Source: Lithodes maja (lineage: Eukaryota > Arthropoda > Malacostraca > Decapoda > Lithodidae). Taken from it: a stretch of DNA of 64,000 bases. The stretch covers positions 94,390 through 158,389 of the forward strand of contig JBAKBP010003196.1 of NCBI GenBank assembly GCA_037953745.1. Direction: 5' to 3'. Shown in pieces: positions 1 to 10,788 of the stretch. Position 1 is the first letter of the stretch. Each line of letters begins with the position of its first letter. Under the pieces are notes generated by a model. It searched no databases. It was not told the origin of the DNA and saw only the letters and a list, made by a program, of their open reading frames with translations. The position numbers and the translations under genes were made by a program.

Positions 1-1705
1 ACTCTTACTTCACACTCCGGACATGACTTGTATGCGAACTTGCAAGAGAGTTCACGCTATCAATTTGTTCGATCGCCGACCCGTGGTAATAACGTTCTTG
101 ACCTTGTACTTGCAACAAAAGAAGAATTAATAGAATTTGAATGTTGGTGATGAATTCAGTAACAGCGACCATCGTACAATAACTTTCACTTTAAAGTTTA
201 CTAGTAACGAACCAAATAGCAGCATCGAAAAAGTCCCTAATTTCAAGAAAGCAAACTTTCATAAACTTAAGAGCTATGTTTAAAGAAACTGACTGGAGCA
301 TTTTAATTAACAATAACGACATAAATACATCTTGGGAATTATTCGAAACCACTTACCTAAAAGCAGTGCAGGACTGCATACCATCGAAAATACGGCGTAC
401 AGGCCATAATAATAAGCCAAATGGTGGAATAAAGATATTTCAAACTGTCTGCTTGCTAAAAAGTTTGCTAATGATAGATTAAAATCCTTACAAAATGACG
501 AAGAACGGGTGAAATTTGTAGAGCTACGACGGAAAGCCAAAAAGTTAATTAAGCAAAGTAAAAAGACCCTGGAGTTACATGTTGCAAATCAAAGTAAAAC
601 AAACCCAAAAGAATTCTATAGTTATATCAGAAAGAAAAAAGTAGTTACTTCAACTGTTGGACCGTTAGTCGATGAAAATGGAAACTACACCAAAGACGAA
701 GTACAAATGAGTAATGCCCTCAATACCTTCTTTGCATCAGTTTTTACAACGGAAGACCTGTGATATCCCTACACCATCGCCGATTCAGATTGATAATTCA
801 GATATTCTAAGAAATATCACCGTTACAGAGAGAGAAGTATTGAATTGTTTAGATAAACTCGGGGTAAATAAAACGCCTGGACCTGATACAATCTCACCTA
901 GAGTCCTAAAGGAAGCTAAGGATGAGCTCTCTAAACCACTGACATTGCTATTCAATAAATCCTTGCAGTCTGGAACTATGCCTGATCAGTGGAAGCTAGC
1001 CAACGTAACACTGATATTAAAAAAAGGCAGCAAATCCCTACCCAGTAACTATCGTCCAATTAGCTTAACCTCAGTTGTATGTAAAATGCTAGAAACACTC
1101 ATAAGAGACAGACTCTTAAATCACTTAGAGGAAAATAACATACTTAAAGATACTCAACACGGCTTTCGTAAAAAACGTTCCTGTTTAACAAACCTCTTGG
1201 ACTTCTTCCACGATATCCTCAACCTCTACGATGAAAGTAAAGCTGTAGATATTATATACCTTGATTTTCAAAAGGCCTTTGACAAAGTTTCCCACAAACG
1301 TTTACTGCTAAAACTAAAAGCGCATGGAATACAAGACGGTGTGTTGAAATGGATAGAAAATTGGCTCAGCGACAGAAAGCAAAGAGTAGTCATAAACGGT
1401 AAGGCATCTAAATGGACCAATGTAAGTAGCGGGGTACCCCAGGGATCGGTACTAGGACCAATTCTCTTTCTAATTTACATCAACGACATAGATGAGAGTC
1501 TCACCTGTACAATCTCAAAATTTGCCGACGATACAAAAATTGCAAATAGCGTATTCTCAAAAGAACAAGTTGACGATATGCAACACAATCTAGATAAGTT
1601 GTCATGTTGGGCCCAAATTTGGCAAATGAGTTTCAATGCGGATAAATGTAAAGTACTACATATCGGATACCAAAATGAGAAAGCAAACTATTTGATGAAT
1701 GGCAC
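1..1705 (+). mobile_element. CR1-like LINE, 5' portion (split by gypsy element)
   Basis: Left part of a non-LTR retrotransposon that begins before the window. Positions 1-190 encode the end of an apurinic-type endonuclease (a NNVLDLVLATKE segment, then an SDH motif), followed by a linker at 276-763 in shifted frames and the reverse transcriptase. It stops abruptly at GGCAC (1701-1705), where the long terminal repeat of a gypsy element starts. The missing 3' part resumes at 20757: with the insert and one GGCAC copy removed, the frame reads straight on. CR1/jockey-group assignment rests on the endonuclease-RT order and the C-terminal region. Several frameshifts show it is dead. Confidence 0.85.
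766..1705 (+). pseudogene. LINE reverse transcriptase fragment (CR1-like)
   Basis: Would copy the element's RNA into cDNA at a nicked genomic site. Visible in order: KTPGPDTISP at the start of the RT, NYRPISLTSV (motif 2), HGFRKKRSC, DFQKAFDKVSH (motif A, catalytic Asp), SSGVPQGSVLGPILF (motif B) and KFADDTKIA (motif C, catalytic FADD). The catalytic residues are all present. The chain ends inside the thumb at LMNG because the gypsy LTR begins at 1706, so the natural protein is truncated and reads into LTR sequence until 1853. The thumb and C-terminal tail are at 20757-21400. Frame breaks upstream separate it from the endonuclease. Confidence 0.88.
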
Positions 1706-2352
1706 TGTTGTACTTAAATTTCTAAGTTCAAGCACACTACTGAGGTGGGGGAATAATTCGACAGTTGCTAGAGTTTGTATAGTTTATTTAATAGAACGAA
1801 CTCTAAATCTAACTACTAGTCCAATAGCCTACTTCCTGTTCTGGTCGAAATGAGTTCAGTACGCGAATTGAATAAAACGTTGTCCCGTGATAGATGGTAC
1901 GTTGGAACCCAAGAGCTCCCGCACATACTATTCGGATGCCCGCTATTCAGATAATGCCTTGCTTCGACTTAGATACATCGTAGGTTACCAGACTGAATTT
2001 ATAATGATCGCCGTGCCCTTCGATGTCTTCTAAGAGACCTGGGCTGCTCTGACTCAAACTACTACTAATTTCTTAATCCTAAATGCAAGTGGACAAATAA
2101 TATATATTTCTATATCCGCTTCCGAAACCCCCAAATGGCTAACCTTTTCCCGGGCGTTACGAACACCCTCTCGGCTCGACAATACAACACTGGCCCGTGG
2201 GCCGTTTAACTCTCTATAAAGGATATAATCTTTAACTCACATTTCCCTTACAACACCGAACGCGTAGTCCGTTACACATGAACATAAACTCTTTGTTAAT
2301 ACAATATTACACCGGAATACAACACTGGCTCGTAGGCCGTTTAACTCTCTAT

Positions 2353-4180
2353 CTATCTATCTCTCTATTGCCTGACGCCGTGATCCCCGAAGGGGTGGCC
2401 ACGAACGAACCGCCCCCATGCACCTCTGTCCCCAGTCAGTCGACGCCCCTCCCCCCAACCAGCACCGCCTTCATTCATGTAGTTCCTCACTCCATCCTTC
2501 CACCTCATATTCGGTCTACCTCTCCCCCTCGCTCTCGTACACCCTCTTAGTCATTCTCTCGCTTTCCATACGTTCCATATGGCCGAACCATCTCAAGCTG
2601 TTCCTTTTCACACTTTCCAGCACATCTACCTCCACACCACACCTCCTTCTTACTTCCTCATTAGTCTGTCTATCCCTCCATGTAATTCCGCACGCACTCC
2701 TTAAGTAATTCATTTCCACTGCTCTCACTCTTGGTCTGAGTCTCTCAACCAACGTCCATGCTTCGCTTCCGTAAGTCAGTGTCGGGATTACCACACTGTC
2801 ATGCAAGGACTTCTTCACTTCCATACTGACCACCCTATTTCTTGTTACTGCTTTTAGCGTTCCTACAACCCTCTTCCCCTGTTGTACCCTCTCCCGCACC
2901 TCTTCATCCATAGTCCCATCTTTACTCAACACACTGCCCAGATACTTAAAAGATTTGACGATCTCCATAGCCTGACCGTTCAGCTTCACCTCACACTCTG
3001 TGACTTCACCCCTTTCGAAGACCATAACCTTGCTCTTCCCCGTATTTACCTTCAAATTCCGTTTTTCGCACACTGTTCCAAACTCCTTTACCAGACCCTG
3101 CAACTCCCATTCATTATCACTCATCAGAACTGTATCATCCGCAAACAGCAGTATAGGTAGCTTCCACTCAATTCCCTCCCTTTTCAGCGATACACCAACA
3201 TCCACTGCTCTTGATAGTATTTCTTTCATAACTCCATCCATATATACAGTAAACAACCACGGGGACATCACACACCCCTGTTTCAAACCAACATTCAGGT
3301 CAAAGAACTCGCTCTGCTCACTCTCCACACGTACTGCCGCCTTTGCACCCTCATACATGCTCTTCACTGCTTTCAGCAACTTGCCCTCTACTCCGTATAT
3401 TCTAAGTACTTTCCACAAACCTTCTCTATCCACTCTGTCATAGGCCTTCTCCAAGTCCATAAAGGCAACATACACCTTTTGTTTCTTCTCCAGATACTTC
3501 TCCACAACACAATTCAGGGTAAAAATCTGATCTACACATCCTCTTCCCTTCCTAAAGCCTCCCTGCTCGTCGCCTATCCATTTCTCCGTTCTCACTCTCA
3601 CTCTCTCAATCACTACCCTACTGTATACCTTCCCTACTACGCTTAGAAGACATATTCCTCGGTGGTTACCACACACTCCTCTTTCCCCTTTGCCCTTATA
3701 TAGGGGGACTATTATGCCAGTCTTCCAGTCATCGGGTGCACTCCCCTTCTCCCATGCTAGTTTGCACATTTTCCATACCCATTCTATCACTATCTCACCA
3801 CCATACCTCAACATTTCCCCACACACTCCATCTGTTCCTGGTGCTTTCCCCAACTTCACTCTTTTCATGGCTTCCCACACTTCTGACCTCCTGATCCCCA
3901 CCTCCTCCTCCACTACTTCTCTTCTTCTCCCTCCCATACCATATCCAGCTATGTTTGCTGGCTCTTCATTCCTTTCATTTAGCAACTCACTGAAGTACTC
4001 CCTCCATCTTTCGACTCTCTCTTGCTTCTCGGCTAGCATTCTCCCATTCTTATCTTTCACACCCTTACTGTTTCCCTTGCTACCTTCCCTAACTTTCTTG
4101 ACTTCTTTCCAGAACAGTTTCTTACTCTCCCTCCATTTTACACTCAGATTCCTTCCAAATTCCTCATCTACTCTTCTCTT
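2353..4180 (-). mobile_element. RTE-like LINE, 5'-truncated, with TSD
   Basis: Minus-strand LINE lacking its endonuclease. The 3' end is at 2353 with a short (TAGA)n tail, read as ctatctatct on the plus strand. The duplication ACTCTCTAT flanks it at 2344-2352 and 4181-4189. It sits inside the 135-bp tandem repeat of the gypsy LTR. Other copies are at 30794-32201, 35224-35511 and 52757-53966; all share the 3' end and the GGCCACCCCTTCGGGGATCA hairpin. RTE-type placement rests on the RT type and the microsatellite-like tail. Confidence 0.9.
2516..4060 (-). CDS. RTE-like reverse transcriptase
   Basis: Open frame of 514 residues from its first Met; it is also open upstream to the truncation at 4180, so the Met is not the natural start. 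Motifs: KAPGTDGVCGEML at the start of the RT, NHRGICLLSVVGKVYSRV, EQGGFRKGRGC, AFMDLEKAYDRVDR (motif A), LKQGCVMSPWLFTVYMD (motif B) and LLFADDTVL (motif C, catalytic FADD). Downstream come the LTYGSEAWTL and LRWFGHMERM blocks typical of this LINE type. Compared with the copies at 31002-32189 and 52769-53923, this one has lost 14 bp near 2528, so it ends early (VYESEGER) and lacks about 50 C-terminal residues. Confidence 0.9.
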   Translation of the reverse strand: MKDKNGRMLAEKQERVERWREYFSELLNERNEEPANIAGYGMGGRRREVVEEEVGIRRSEVWEAMKRVKLGKAPGTDGVCGEMLRYGGEIVIEWVWKMCKLAWEKGSAPDDWKTGIIVPLYKGKGERGVCGNHRGICLLSVVGKVYSRVVIERVRVRTEKWIGDEQGGFRKGRGCVDQIFTLNCVVEKYLEKKQKVYVAFMDLEKAYDRVDREGLWKVLRIYGVEGKLLKAVKSMYEGAKAAVRVESEQSEFFDLNVGLKQGCVMSPWLFTVYMDGVMKEILSRAVDVGVSLKREGIEWKLPILLFADDTVLMSDNEWELQGLVKEFGTVCEKRNLKVNTGKSKVMVFERGEVTECEVKLNGQAMEIVKSFKYLGSVLSKDGTMDEEVRERVQQGKRVVGTLKAVTRNRVVSMEVKKSLHDSVVIPTLTYGSEAWTLVERLRPRVRAVEMNYLRSACGITWRDRQTNEEVRRRCGVEVDVLESVKRNSLRWFGHMERMESERMTKRVYESEGER

Positions 4181-5062
4181 ACTCTCTATAAAGGATATAA
4201 TCTTTAACTCTTAGTTTTCTTACAACATCGAACGCGTAGTCCGTTACACATGAACATAAACTCTTTGTTAATACAATATTACACCGGAATACAACATTGC
4301 TCCCCGGACAATATTTCTGGTAGCTTCAAGAGCCGGATACGCCCTTACGTTACTTTCTATTTCAATCTTAACGGTCACTCAACCGTGCTAGGAGGTAGCA
4401 AGACTAATCATGAAGTTCCTTTATCGATGATAAGTTACGTTAAACATATTCGGACTAGTGTCCATTCAATATAATTCGGACGTGTGTCCTTGCAATATAA
4501 TTTCGGACGTGTGTCCTTACAATCTAACCCGGACGTGTGTCCTTACAATATAATTCCTATAACCCTAGCTGAAGCTCATCATTCTCTAAAACAACTATTC
4601 ACTATTTTCCCCTGAACCCAATAGTTGTTATTTAATCTGTCCCTCTTACGTTAAATTAACCCGGGAACTACGGGAAGACTCTTAACCCTCCGACCCCGGC
4701 TAGGGAATATCGTAACTGTACTCTGTGTCCGGGGGTTTTCAGGAATTTTGGTACAAGTTGACTCACATGTTACTCCTGAAATACATTACACAAAGTTATA
4801 AAAAAAACAGAAAAATGTAGCACAAACCTTCATGTGTAGAATGCCGTTGAGTAGAGGTCTCTAGCCCAAGTGATTGCATAATGGTGAGCGCGGGAAGTGG
4901 AGTGATTTTTATGCGTGAAAATCATCCCGCGTTCGGATGCGTCGCCTCGGCCCAGGCCGCGGCTCGTCGCGCCAAACTTTTTACCTCCCGGAGGCGATTT
5001 TATGTATTGATAGTGATGTTATTATAGTTATTTGGAGTCCAATTATATAAAATATGTGTATT

Positions 5063-5590
5063 AGGCTATCATTGTCACTAATATTTCACATTTTCACTCG
5101 ATACCGTAGTTTTTATGAGTAATTGAGGTAGGTTATTGTTATATTAGGCACTGATTATTCGTTATCACAGGTGTTTATTATACTTTGGCCATCAAATCTT
5201 AGGTCTTGTGTCACTTTCACTTTGACAAATATGCTTTAGAGAGTGTCACTGTCACTGATAATGCTCATTTTCACTTGATACGGTACATTTTATTAGTAAT
5301 TGAGGTAGGTTATTGTTATATTAGGCACTGATTATTCGTTATCACAGGTGTTTATTATACTTTGGCCATCTAATATTAGTTCGTGTGTCACTTTCACTTT
5401 GGTAAATATGCTTGAGAGAGTGTCACTTTCACTGATAATGCTCATTTTCACTTGATACGGTACATTTTATTAGTAATTGAGGTAGGTTATTGTTATATTA
5501 GGCACTTATTATTCGTTATCACAGGTGTTTATTATACTTTGGCCATCTAATATTATGTCATGTGTCACTTTCACTTAGTTATATGCTTTG
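5063..5590. repeat. 177-bp tandem repeat inside piggyBac
   Basis: About three units with period 177, seen from the marker gtgtttattatactttggcc at 5171, 5348 and 5525. The units differ by a few substitutions. They are AT-rich and non-coding, downstream of the transposase stop, between gene and left end. A role in transposase binding is possible but unproven. Confidence 0.85.
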
Positions 5591-5755
5591 TAAACGTTTT
5601 ATATACAATTTATTGTGTCTTTTTTCACTTATTTATATATGTTTTCATAATACATGACTTTTTTATCACAATACACCTGTACATTGTTTTATTTCCACTT
5701 GTTGCCTATATACATACATATTGTCAGTCTTTGGTACTTTCACTATGATTATTAG

Positions 5756-8700
5756 TTAGTACTCCTGCTTGCTGTGGTATTCAGCAAAGCACGGTATAGC
5801 ACATAGTGACAGCCGGCACTCCACACACTGCATGGTGGTCTTTTTCTGCTTCCTCGGCCTCACCTGGCTGTTCCAGCAGACATGGCACCGCCTTCTGCTA
5901 ATGGTGACTCCATCTCGTTCCAGAGGCAGGTAACCGAGCTTGTGCACACTTACAAACTGTGCACCCTGCATGCGGTCCTGAACGGGGCGCCCAGGTTGTG
6001 CCACTGCCCTCTGTGGCATAGCATACCTGTCCAGGAGCTCCACCAACACCTGTTTTTGGAACCTCCGCAGGCTACTGAACTTCCTGGGTGTGCGCGGATT
6101 CCGAAGCCTGTAGATATTATAGGCATTCAGCATTGACATGTCCACCATGTGCAGAAAGAACTTTTTGTACCATCTGCACGAGGTACGCAGACAGTCGATG
6201 AAGCCTATCTGCATGTCGGACTTGTCCACCAGCCTCATATTTATGTTGTAGTCCAGGACAGCATCGGGCTTGGTCACCCTGACTTTGGTGCGGCGATCCA
6301 CCTTGCCAGTCTCAACCATTTCCCCCTTGTGGACGGTGCTCAGGAGGTTGACCTTCCGCTGGTCGTGCCAGTGGATAGCCAGAATGGGTCCCGACTTCTT
6401 CTTGAAGACATCGCCTTTCTTTGTTTTAGGAGGGAAACTTGGCATGCCCTTCCTTTTTGCTCTAACTGTGCCTACAGTCCCCGTCTGGCGCTCATGGAGG
6501 TACTTTGAGAGAGTAGGGGACGTGTAGTAGTTGTCCGTGTAGAGGACGTGATTCTTTTCGAAGTACCGGTTCATCATGGCTTGAACCACTGCTCCGCCAA
6601 AGCCAATGAGGGGGTCTATTGCCACGTCCCCTTCCTTCCCGCTGTAGACCAGGAAGTCCAGGACATAGCCAGTTTTGCAATCGCACAGCACAAAGAACTT
6701 TATACCAAAGCGATGTCTCTTTGAGGGGATGTACTGCCTGAAGCTCAGCTTTCCCCGGAACAGCACAAGAGACTCGTCAATACAGACGTTGCAGAAGGGC
6801 ATGAAGTAGGACGTGAAACGTTCTCTCATCATCTCGTACAACGTCCTAATTTTCCACAGTTTGTCAGGGAGATGCATGTCGGTGTTGGTGACAAGATGGA
6901 GCGCTCCGAGGATGTCGAGGTACCGGTCCCGAGAGATGTATTTCCCGAAGGCAGGGGTGGTTATTAGATCTTTGGTGATCCAATAGTCAGCCAACCTGTG
7001 CTTCTTCACATGAGGCATTAGCATGGTGATTGCCAGGAACACCATGAACTCGGGATGAGTCACTGGGGTCCACCGCTTCATGTGGCCCTTGGTCACCTTG
7101 CCAAAAAAGTTAACCTGGATTTGGTAATGCTTATTTGTCTCTTTTATGACAAAGTCAGTAACCTCCTTATCAAAAAAAGCCTCAAAAAGCTCATGTGGTC
7201 GAGCATTGGGGCCTGCAGGAAAACTTGGGGTAACTCCTGGAGCATCCTGTACCTCATCAAAAGGGGTTACATCAGGGTCAATGACTTCATCAGCAGCCAC
7301 ATCCTGCCAGTTGAAAACATAAAATCCGTCCTTCTGGCGACGCTGACGAGGAGCTACAGCGGGGGCAGCACGCCCACGAACTTTGGCGGCGCGAACCCTA
7401 GGGCGGCCAGGAGCGCGACGGCGCCCAGGCCCAGCCCGGCGGCCAGCCAGGCGGCCAGGGCGGCCAGGAGCACGACGGCCCTGGGCAAAGCGTCTGGGTT
7501 GAGGGTCGTCGATGTCCATAAATTCGTCATCGTCGTTGTCGTCAGAGCCGTCATCTTGCCCTGACGGTGGACCCAGGTAATCATGGCCAGAGTCGTCTGT
7601 GAGGTGCCCTTCATCTTCAGAGCCCCCCTCATACTCTTGCGGGGAACGAATGATGCGTGGGCGGCGTGTAGGTCGGCGAGGTGGGGAAGGAGTGGGAGGT
7701 GAGGCTCTGTCATCTTCATACAGAGGTTCGGGGCTCCTTGGCCTACGACGAGTCGTAGACAGCACTGGTTCAGTGTCTGTAGGTGCAGGTATGGATGCGA
7801 GGTCAAACACATCATCAGGAACCTCTGTTGTAGGCTGGAGAGGTGGGGTGGACCCTGGGGAAACTTGCGGGGGCGTATGGCTGGGAGCGGCAGGGGTGGA
7901 AGCCGCAGGGGTGGAAGCCGCGGGAGCCTCGAACAAAGAGCGCCTACTTGTAGCTCCTTTTTTGACATATTTTCTCCCTTTTCCCTTTTCTTTAGTAGTA
8001 TGTCTCCTCTCGGGGGAAATAGGGGGTAAATAGGCCGAAAGTGGGGGTTCCTCAACCCTAGGCAGTGCTGGTGGTGGTGGGGAAGAATGGCGGGAGCCTG
8101 GGGCAACTTGGGTGGCGTGGGTAGATAAGGAAGACAATGGCGGGTCAACCTCGGCCTCACGCGCAGCCTCACTGGCACCCTCACGCACTGCTCCCTCACC
8201 AACTTTTAGGGCCTCTTTCCTGGCTGCCGCGGCCGCCTTCTTGAGAACTTGTTTCTTATAGAAACGTATCTTGAATGGGGATTTAGCTGGCGAAGGGCTA
8301 GGTGTCGTGTCACTCAACCTAAACTTGGCAGTCGACCTAGTGCTGTCCCATTCGCTCACTCTCACTAGACTCTCATCACCTTGCACAACTATGTCACGTT
8401 CAGTACTATCATCACTTTCATCGTCATGCTCAAATCCAAGAAAAAGCGCGTCTCTTTCACGGATTTCGTCTATATCGTCAAAATCTTCACTATAGTGAGA
8501 CTCGTAAGACTCGGAGGTATCACTGCCCAAGTCATCACCACTTTTTTTGCCTTCACCACGTTCATAACTCCTCAAAGCTATTTCAATACCTCCGGGAGTC
8601 AACGCATCTTGTGCGTGCATTTGCGTTAGGGCGCGACGAACATGGGCAGGCGTCGAAGGGAGTGTAGAATCGGACACAAGGGAATCACTTTTTGGGCTAG

Positions 8701-8791
8701 TATCCATGTTGGCGGCAGGGTAGAGACTGGCGTACATGCTGTCTGGTAGCGACGCCTGGTGACCACGGAGCAAAATTTTTACGCGCGCCAT
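5756..8791 (-). CDS. piggyBac transposase (DDD), intact
   Basis: Cut-and-paste transposase acting in the nucleus at TTAA sites. I place the start at the MARVKILL methionine (8791), giving about 1011 residues. The frame stays open upstream to the element end, and MDTSPKSD at 8707 is an alternative start. Residues 1-500 are a long low-complexity arm rich in Ser, Pro and acidic residues, with two GRP-type AT-hook-like motifs near 430-450 (APGRPGR, APGRPRV). The DDE_Tnp_1_7 catalytic domain starts near residue 530 (HELFEAFFDKEV). Catalytic aspartates are visible in CIDESLVLFRGK (about 672), LYTDNYYTSP (about 755) and MRLVDKSDMQ (about 856). The tail (about 970-1005) is a cysteine-rich finger with CHVC, CVEC and CAIPC. 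There are no stops or shifts. The long N-terminal arm is unusual for the family. Confidence 0.93.
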   Translation of the reverse strand: MARVKILLRGHQASLPDSMYASLYPAANMDTSPKSDSLVSDSTLPSTPAHVRRALTQMHAQDALTPGGIEIALRSYERGEGKKSGDDLGSDTSESYESHYSEDFDDIDEIRERDALFLGFEHDDESDDSTERDIVVQGDESLVRVSEWDSTRSTAKFRLSDTTPSPSPAKSPFKIRFYKKQVLKKAAAAARKEALKVGEGAVREGASEAAREAEVDPPLSSLSTHATQVAPGSRHSSPPPPALPRVEEPPLSAYLPPISPERRHTTKEKGKGRKYVKKGATSRRSLFEAPAASTPAASTPAAPSHTPPQVSPGSTPPLQPTTEVPDDVFDLASIPAPTDTEPVLSTTRRRPRSPEPLYEDDRASPPTPSPPRRPTRRPRIIRSPQEYEGGSEDEGHLTDDSGHDYLGPPSGQDDGSDDNDDDEFMDIDDPQPRRFAQGRRAPGRPGRLAGRRAGPGRRRAPGRPRVRAAKVRGRAAPAVAPRQRRQKDGFYVFNWQDVAADEVIDPDVTPFDEVQDAPGVTPSFPAGPNARPHELFEAFFDKEVTDFVIKETNKHYQIQVNFFGKVTKGHMKRWTPVTHPEFMVFLAITMLMPHVKKHRLADYWITKDLITTPAFGKYISRDRYLDILGALHLVTNTDMHLPDKLWKIRTLYEMMRERFTSYFMPFCNVCIDESLVLFRGKLSFRQYIPSKRHRFGIKFFVLCDCKTGYVLDFLVYSGKEGDVAIDPLIGFGGAVVQAMMNRYFEKNHVLYTDNYYTSPTLSKYLHERQTGTVGTVRAKRKGMPSFPPKTKKGDVFKKKSGPILAIHWHDQRKVNLLSTVHKGEMVETGKVDRRTKVRVTKPDAVLDYNINMRLVDKSDMQIGFIDCLRTSCRWYKKFFLHMVDMSMLNAYNIYRLRNPRTPRKFSSLRRFQKQVLVELLDRYAMPQRAVAQPGRPVQDRMQGAQFVSVHKLGYLPLERDGVTISRRRCHVCWNSQVRPRKQKKTTMQCVECRLSLCAIPCFAEYHSKQEY

Positions 8792-8928
8792 TCGAAAAGC
8801 ACTCACGCAAGCAATGGTACAGTGTTGTACCACCCGGGTTCCTCGGGCCAAAAAAAAAATGGTACACACGTGTACCACCCGGGTTCGAAGGGTTAAGAGT
8901 CAGGGGGAAAAAAATCAATTTAAAACAC

Positions 8929-8930
<2 letters not shown>

Positions 8931-8962
<32 letters not shown>
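8931..8962. repeat. Poly-T tract in family A MITE
   Basis: A run of about thirty T within the MITE right part. The same T or A run occurs at the matching position in the copies at 36513-37111 and 45255-45881, so it is part of the element and not a LINE tail. Confidence 0.8.
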
Positions 8963-8964
<2 letters not shown>

Positions 8965-10788
8965 CCCTGGGCCATGCAAAATATCACTCCTCTACCTCCC
9001 CTCCTTCCCCACTTTCCTCCCCTCCTTCAGTTATCACCTATTTTCCCTGTTATTCCCTTATTCTGTGGCATATTTTCGTGCTAACATTAGCGAGTTGCAA
9101 GCAGGGCATTGTTAGCAAGCGAGTGCAAGAGAGAGAGAGAGAGAGTATCGATCGACAGTGTCTCTCCAGACTTGGGGAAAAGTGGCGGGAAAGGAGGTTG
9201 CCTCAGCCATACATTATGTAACTCCCGGCCTGTATCGCCGATTTTGACCATCCAAACGCTGTTTCCACTTGTTTTATTGTTGTAACAGGTTAATACCTTT
9301 ATAATCAACCTATAATAGGTGCATATGGAGAAGTATTAATGCTATTTATGGTAAAATAAATATTTTAGTGATGGAAACAGCTCAAATACATGCGCACAGG
9401 CAGAGGTGTCTCATACCCCCCATGCGCACTTCAGAGGTTAAAGAACTTCCTATAAGATCCTAAATACTTGGTAGCTAATGGCTTGGAGCCCTTTCTATCA
9501 ATAAACACTAGTTACACATAACACATCATCCGTTTATTCTATTTCTTAGTCAAGTCAATTTCTCTTTTCATTTGTTCTATAAGAACACATATTTTTATTG
9601 AAGATCCCCCGAATTAGTCAAATTCCCCTCTCTCTTTTTCTTGGTTCCTCTGCGGGCCCAATATGGGTCCTGATTAAAAGTCTGTTGCTCGTGGTGGGCG
9701 TTCTGGCTGCACTACCACCTCAAAGCTGGCCAGTAGTGGTCTGGGAGGTTGTCACTCTTAGCCATCTCCTGACGTCCTGGATGAAGTTGCTGGCTGCGGG
9801 TGTGCAGGCATGCAATATGGCGACAGGCCCAGGGATACTGATGGTGTATCCTCCTGGTTGGTGAGAGTGATGCAGGACTCTAGTGTTCTGCTACTGGAAC
9901 TGTTGTGTGGGCTGGAAGGCTACTGTGGTGATCGCCTTGGTTCCTGGTGTGCCCGCAGGAGAAGGGGAGGCTGGGAGGAGAGGTGTTGCTTCCTCGAGGC
10001 GTGGTGCCCGTCTGACCCCGAGCGGCTCTCGTCCCCTTCCCTTTATAGGGGGGGCCGGCGCGCTGATTGGCTGCCCCGCTTCGCGCTGCCAATTGTGCTT
10101 TAGCAAGCGTGACTTGCAGTTTAGACTCAGTCCTCTCTCGCTCTCCTTCTCCAAAGTAATTGCCTTTGTCATTTAGTGGCTTACGGGAGTCAGATGCTGG
10201 CACTAAGTTGTCTGACAAAAGGCAAGTAGAAAATCCGGTACAAGGAGCAAATGAGGTAGATGTAGGAGGGTCACAGGTGGTCATGCCGGGAATTTGGACG
10301 TTTGTGGCCCAAAAAGGTCGACACGAAGGAGCGCCCGGATTGGTCGGACGCTTTCCTACTTTATCATCCTCTGTGAAGTTAAGGCGAGCTCCTGATCACC
10401 GTAACACAACCCCCCGAAAATCATGGCCCTGATTTTGCCACTCCACCCTTCCTCCATGCTCACACAGACATTTGTGTAGCTGGATTGCAGAAGTTTGGTT
10501 TCCCAGGGCCGTTTTGGTCAACAAGATTTGGCCGGGTTTATCCAAAAGGAGCTTCAAAGCCCGGGTGGTCAGTACTCGGTGACCTTTCCCGTCGACGACA
10601 GCGATTAGACAACGGAGTCGATAGTGGGGTGAGGCATGGTGCCTTTGAACTGACCAGCTCGCGCCTCAGGGGTCGCATTTATACTCTCGTCCGGGTACCG
10701 GATTGGTGGACGACTAACTATTTTTTTTTTTTAAGAGACAATGAACGGAGGAAGGAAAAACACAGATAAAACAAAAAGGTCCATGTGC

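Larger units (their letters stand above)
4686..8892 (-). mobile_element. Complete piggyBac transposon with intact transposase
   Basis: A 4207-bp DNA transposon flanked by TTAA at 4682-4685 and 8893-8896. The ends are inverted: CCCTCCGACCCCGG on the left, and CCCTTCGAACCCGG when the right end is reversed (12 of 14 identical). A single transposase gene reads leftward. The right subterminal region repeats the block with GGTACACACGTGTACCACC. The space between the gene and the left end holds a 177-bp tandem repeat. It lies within a TTAA MITE, so it used a TTAA inside another TTAA element. The intact ends and frame suggest it is or was recently active. Confidence 0.92.
4660..9437 (+). mobile_element. 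TTAA MITE (family A, copy 1) split by a piggyBac
   Basis: Short non-coding element between TTAA duplications at 4656-4659 and 9438-9441. The intact LTR at 19812 shows the empty site (TTAATTAAAGAAC). Without the piggyBac it is about 567 bp: 4660-4685 plus 8897-9437. The left end begins CCCGGGAACTACGGGAAG and the right end, reversed, begins CCTCTGAAGTGCGCATGG. It contains a T run near 8931-8962. Related copies are at 36513-37111 and 45255-45881. No protein is encoded, so mobilisation in trans is inferred. Confidence 0.82.
1706..10362 (-). repeat. 3' LTR of the gypsy element (three pieces)
   Basis: Matches the intact 18556-20751 copy nearly base for base in three pieces: 1706-2352, 4190-4659 and 9442-10362. 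The gaps are an RTE LINE (2353-4180, duplication ACTCTCTAT) and a TTAA MITE (4660-9437). It carries two rather than three copies of the 135-bp internal tandem unit. A few substitutions separate the two LTRs, so the insertion is not brand new. Confidence 0.9.

Noticed and set aside
2882..3443. Plus-strand open frames of 92 and 147 residues opposite the RTE RT, repeated at 31097-31658 and 53300-53861
   Set aside because: They are antisense shadows of a conserved RT frame; they recur only because the LINE copies are nearly identical. Composition is Ser/Thr/Pro-rich with no domain.
7354..8202. 282-residue minus-strand frame inside the piggyBac gene
   Set aside because: A shifted-frame shadow of the low-complexity N-terminal arm; the transposase frame covers it fully.
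9810..10284. Several overlapping 90-134-residue frames on both strands, repeated at 20085-20564
   Set aside because: They sit in the two copies of the gypsy LTR and are GC-rich non-coding LTR sequence; copies differ by indels that shift frames.
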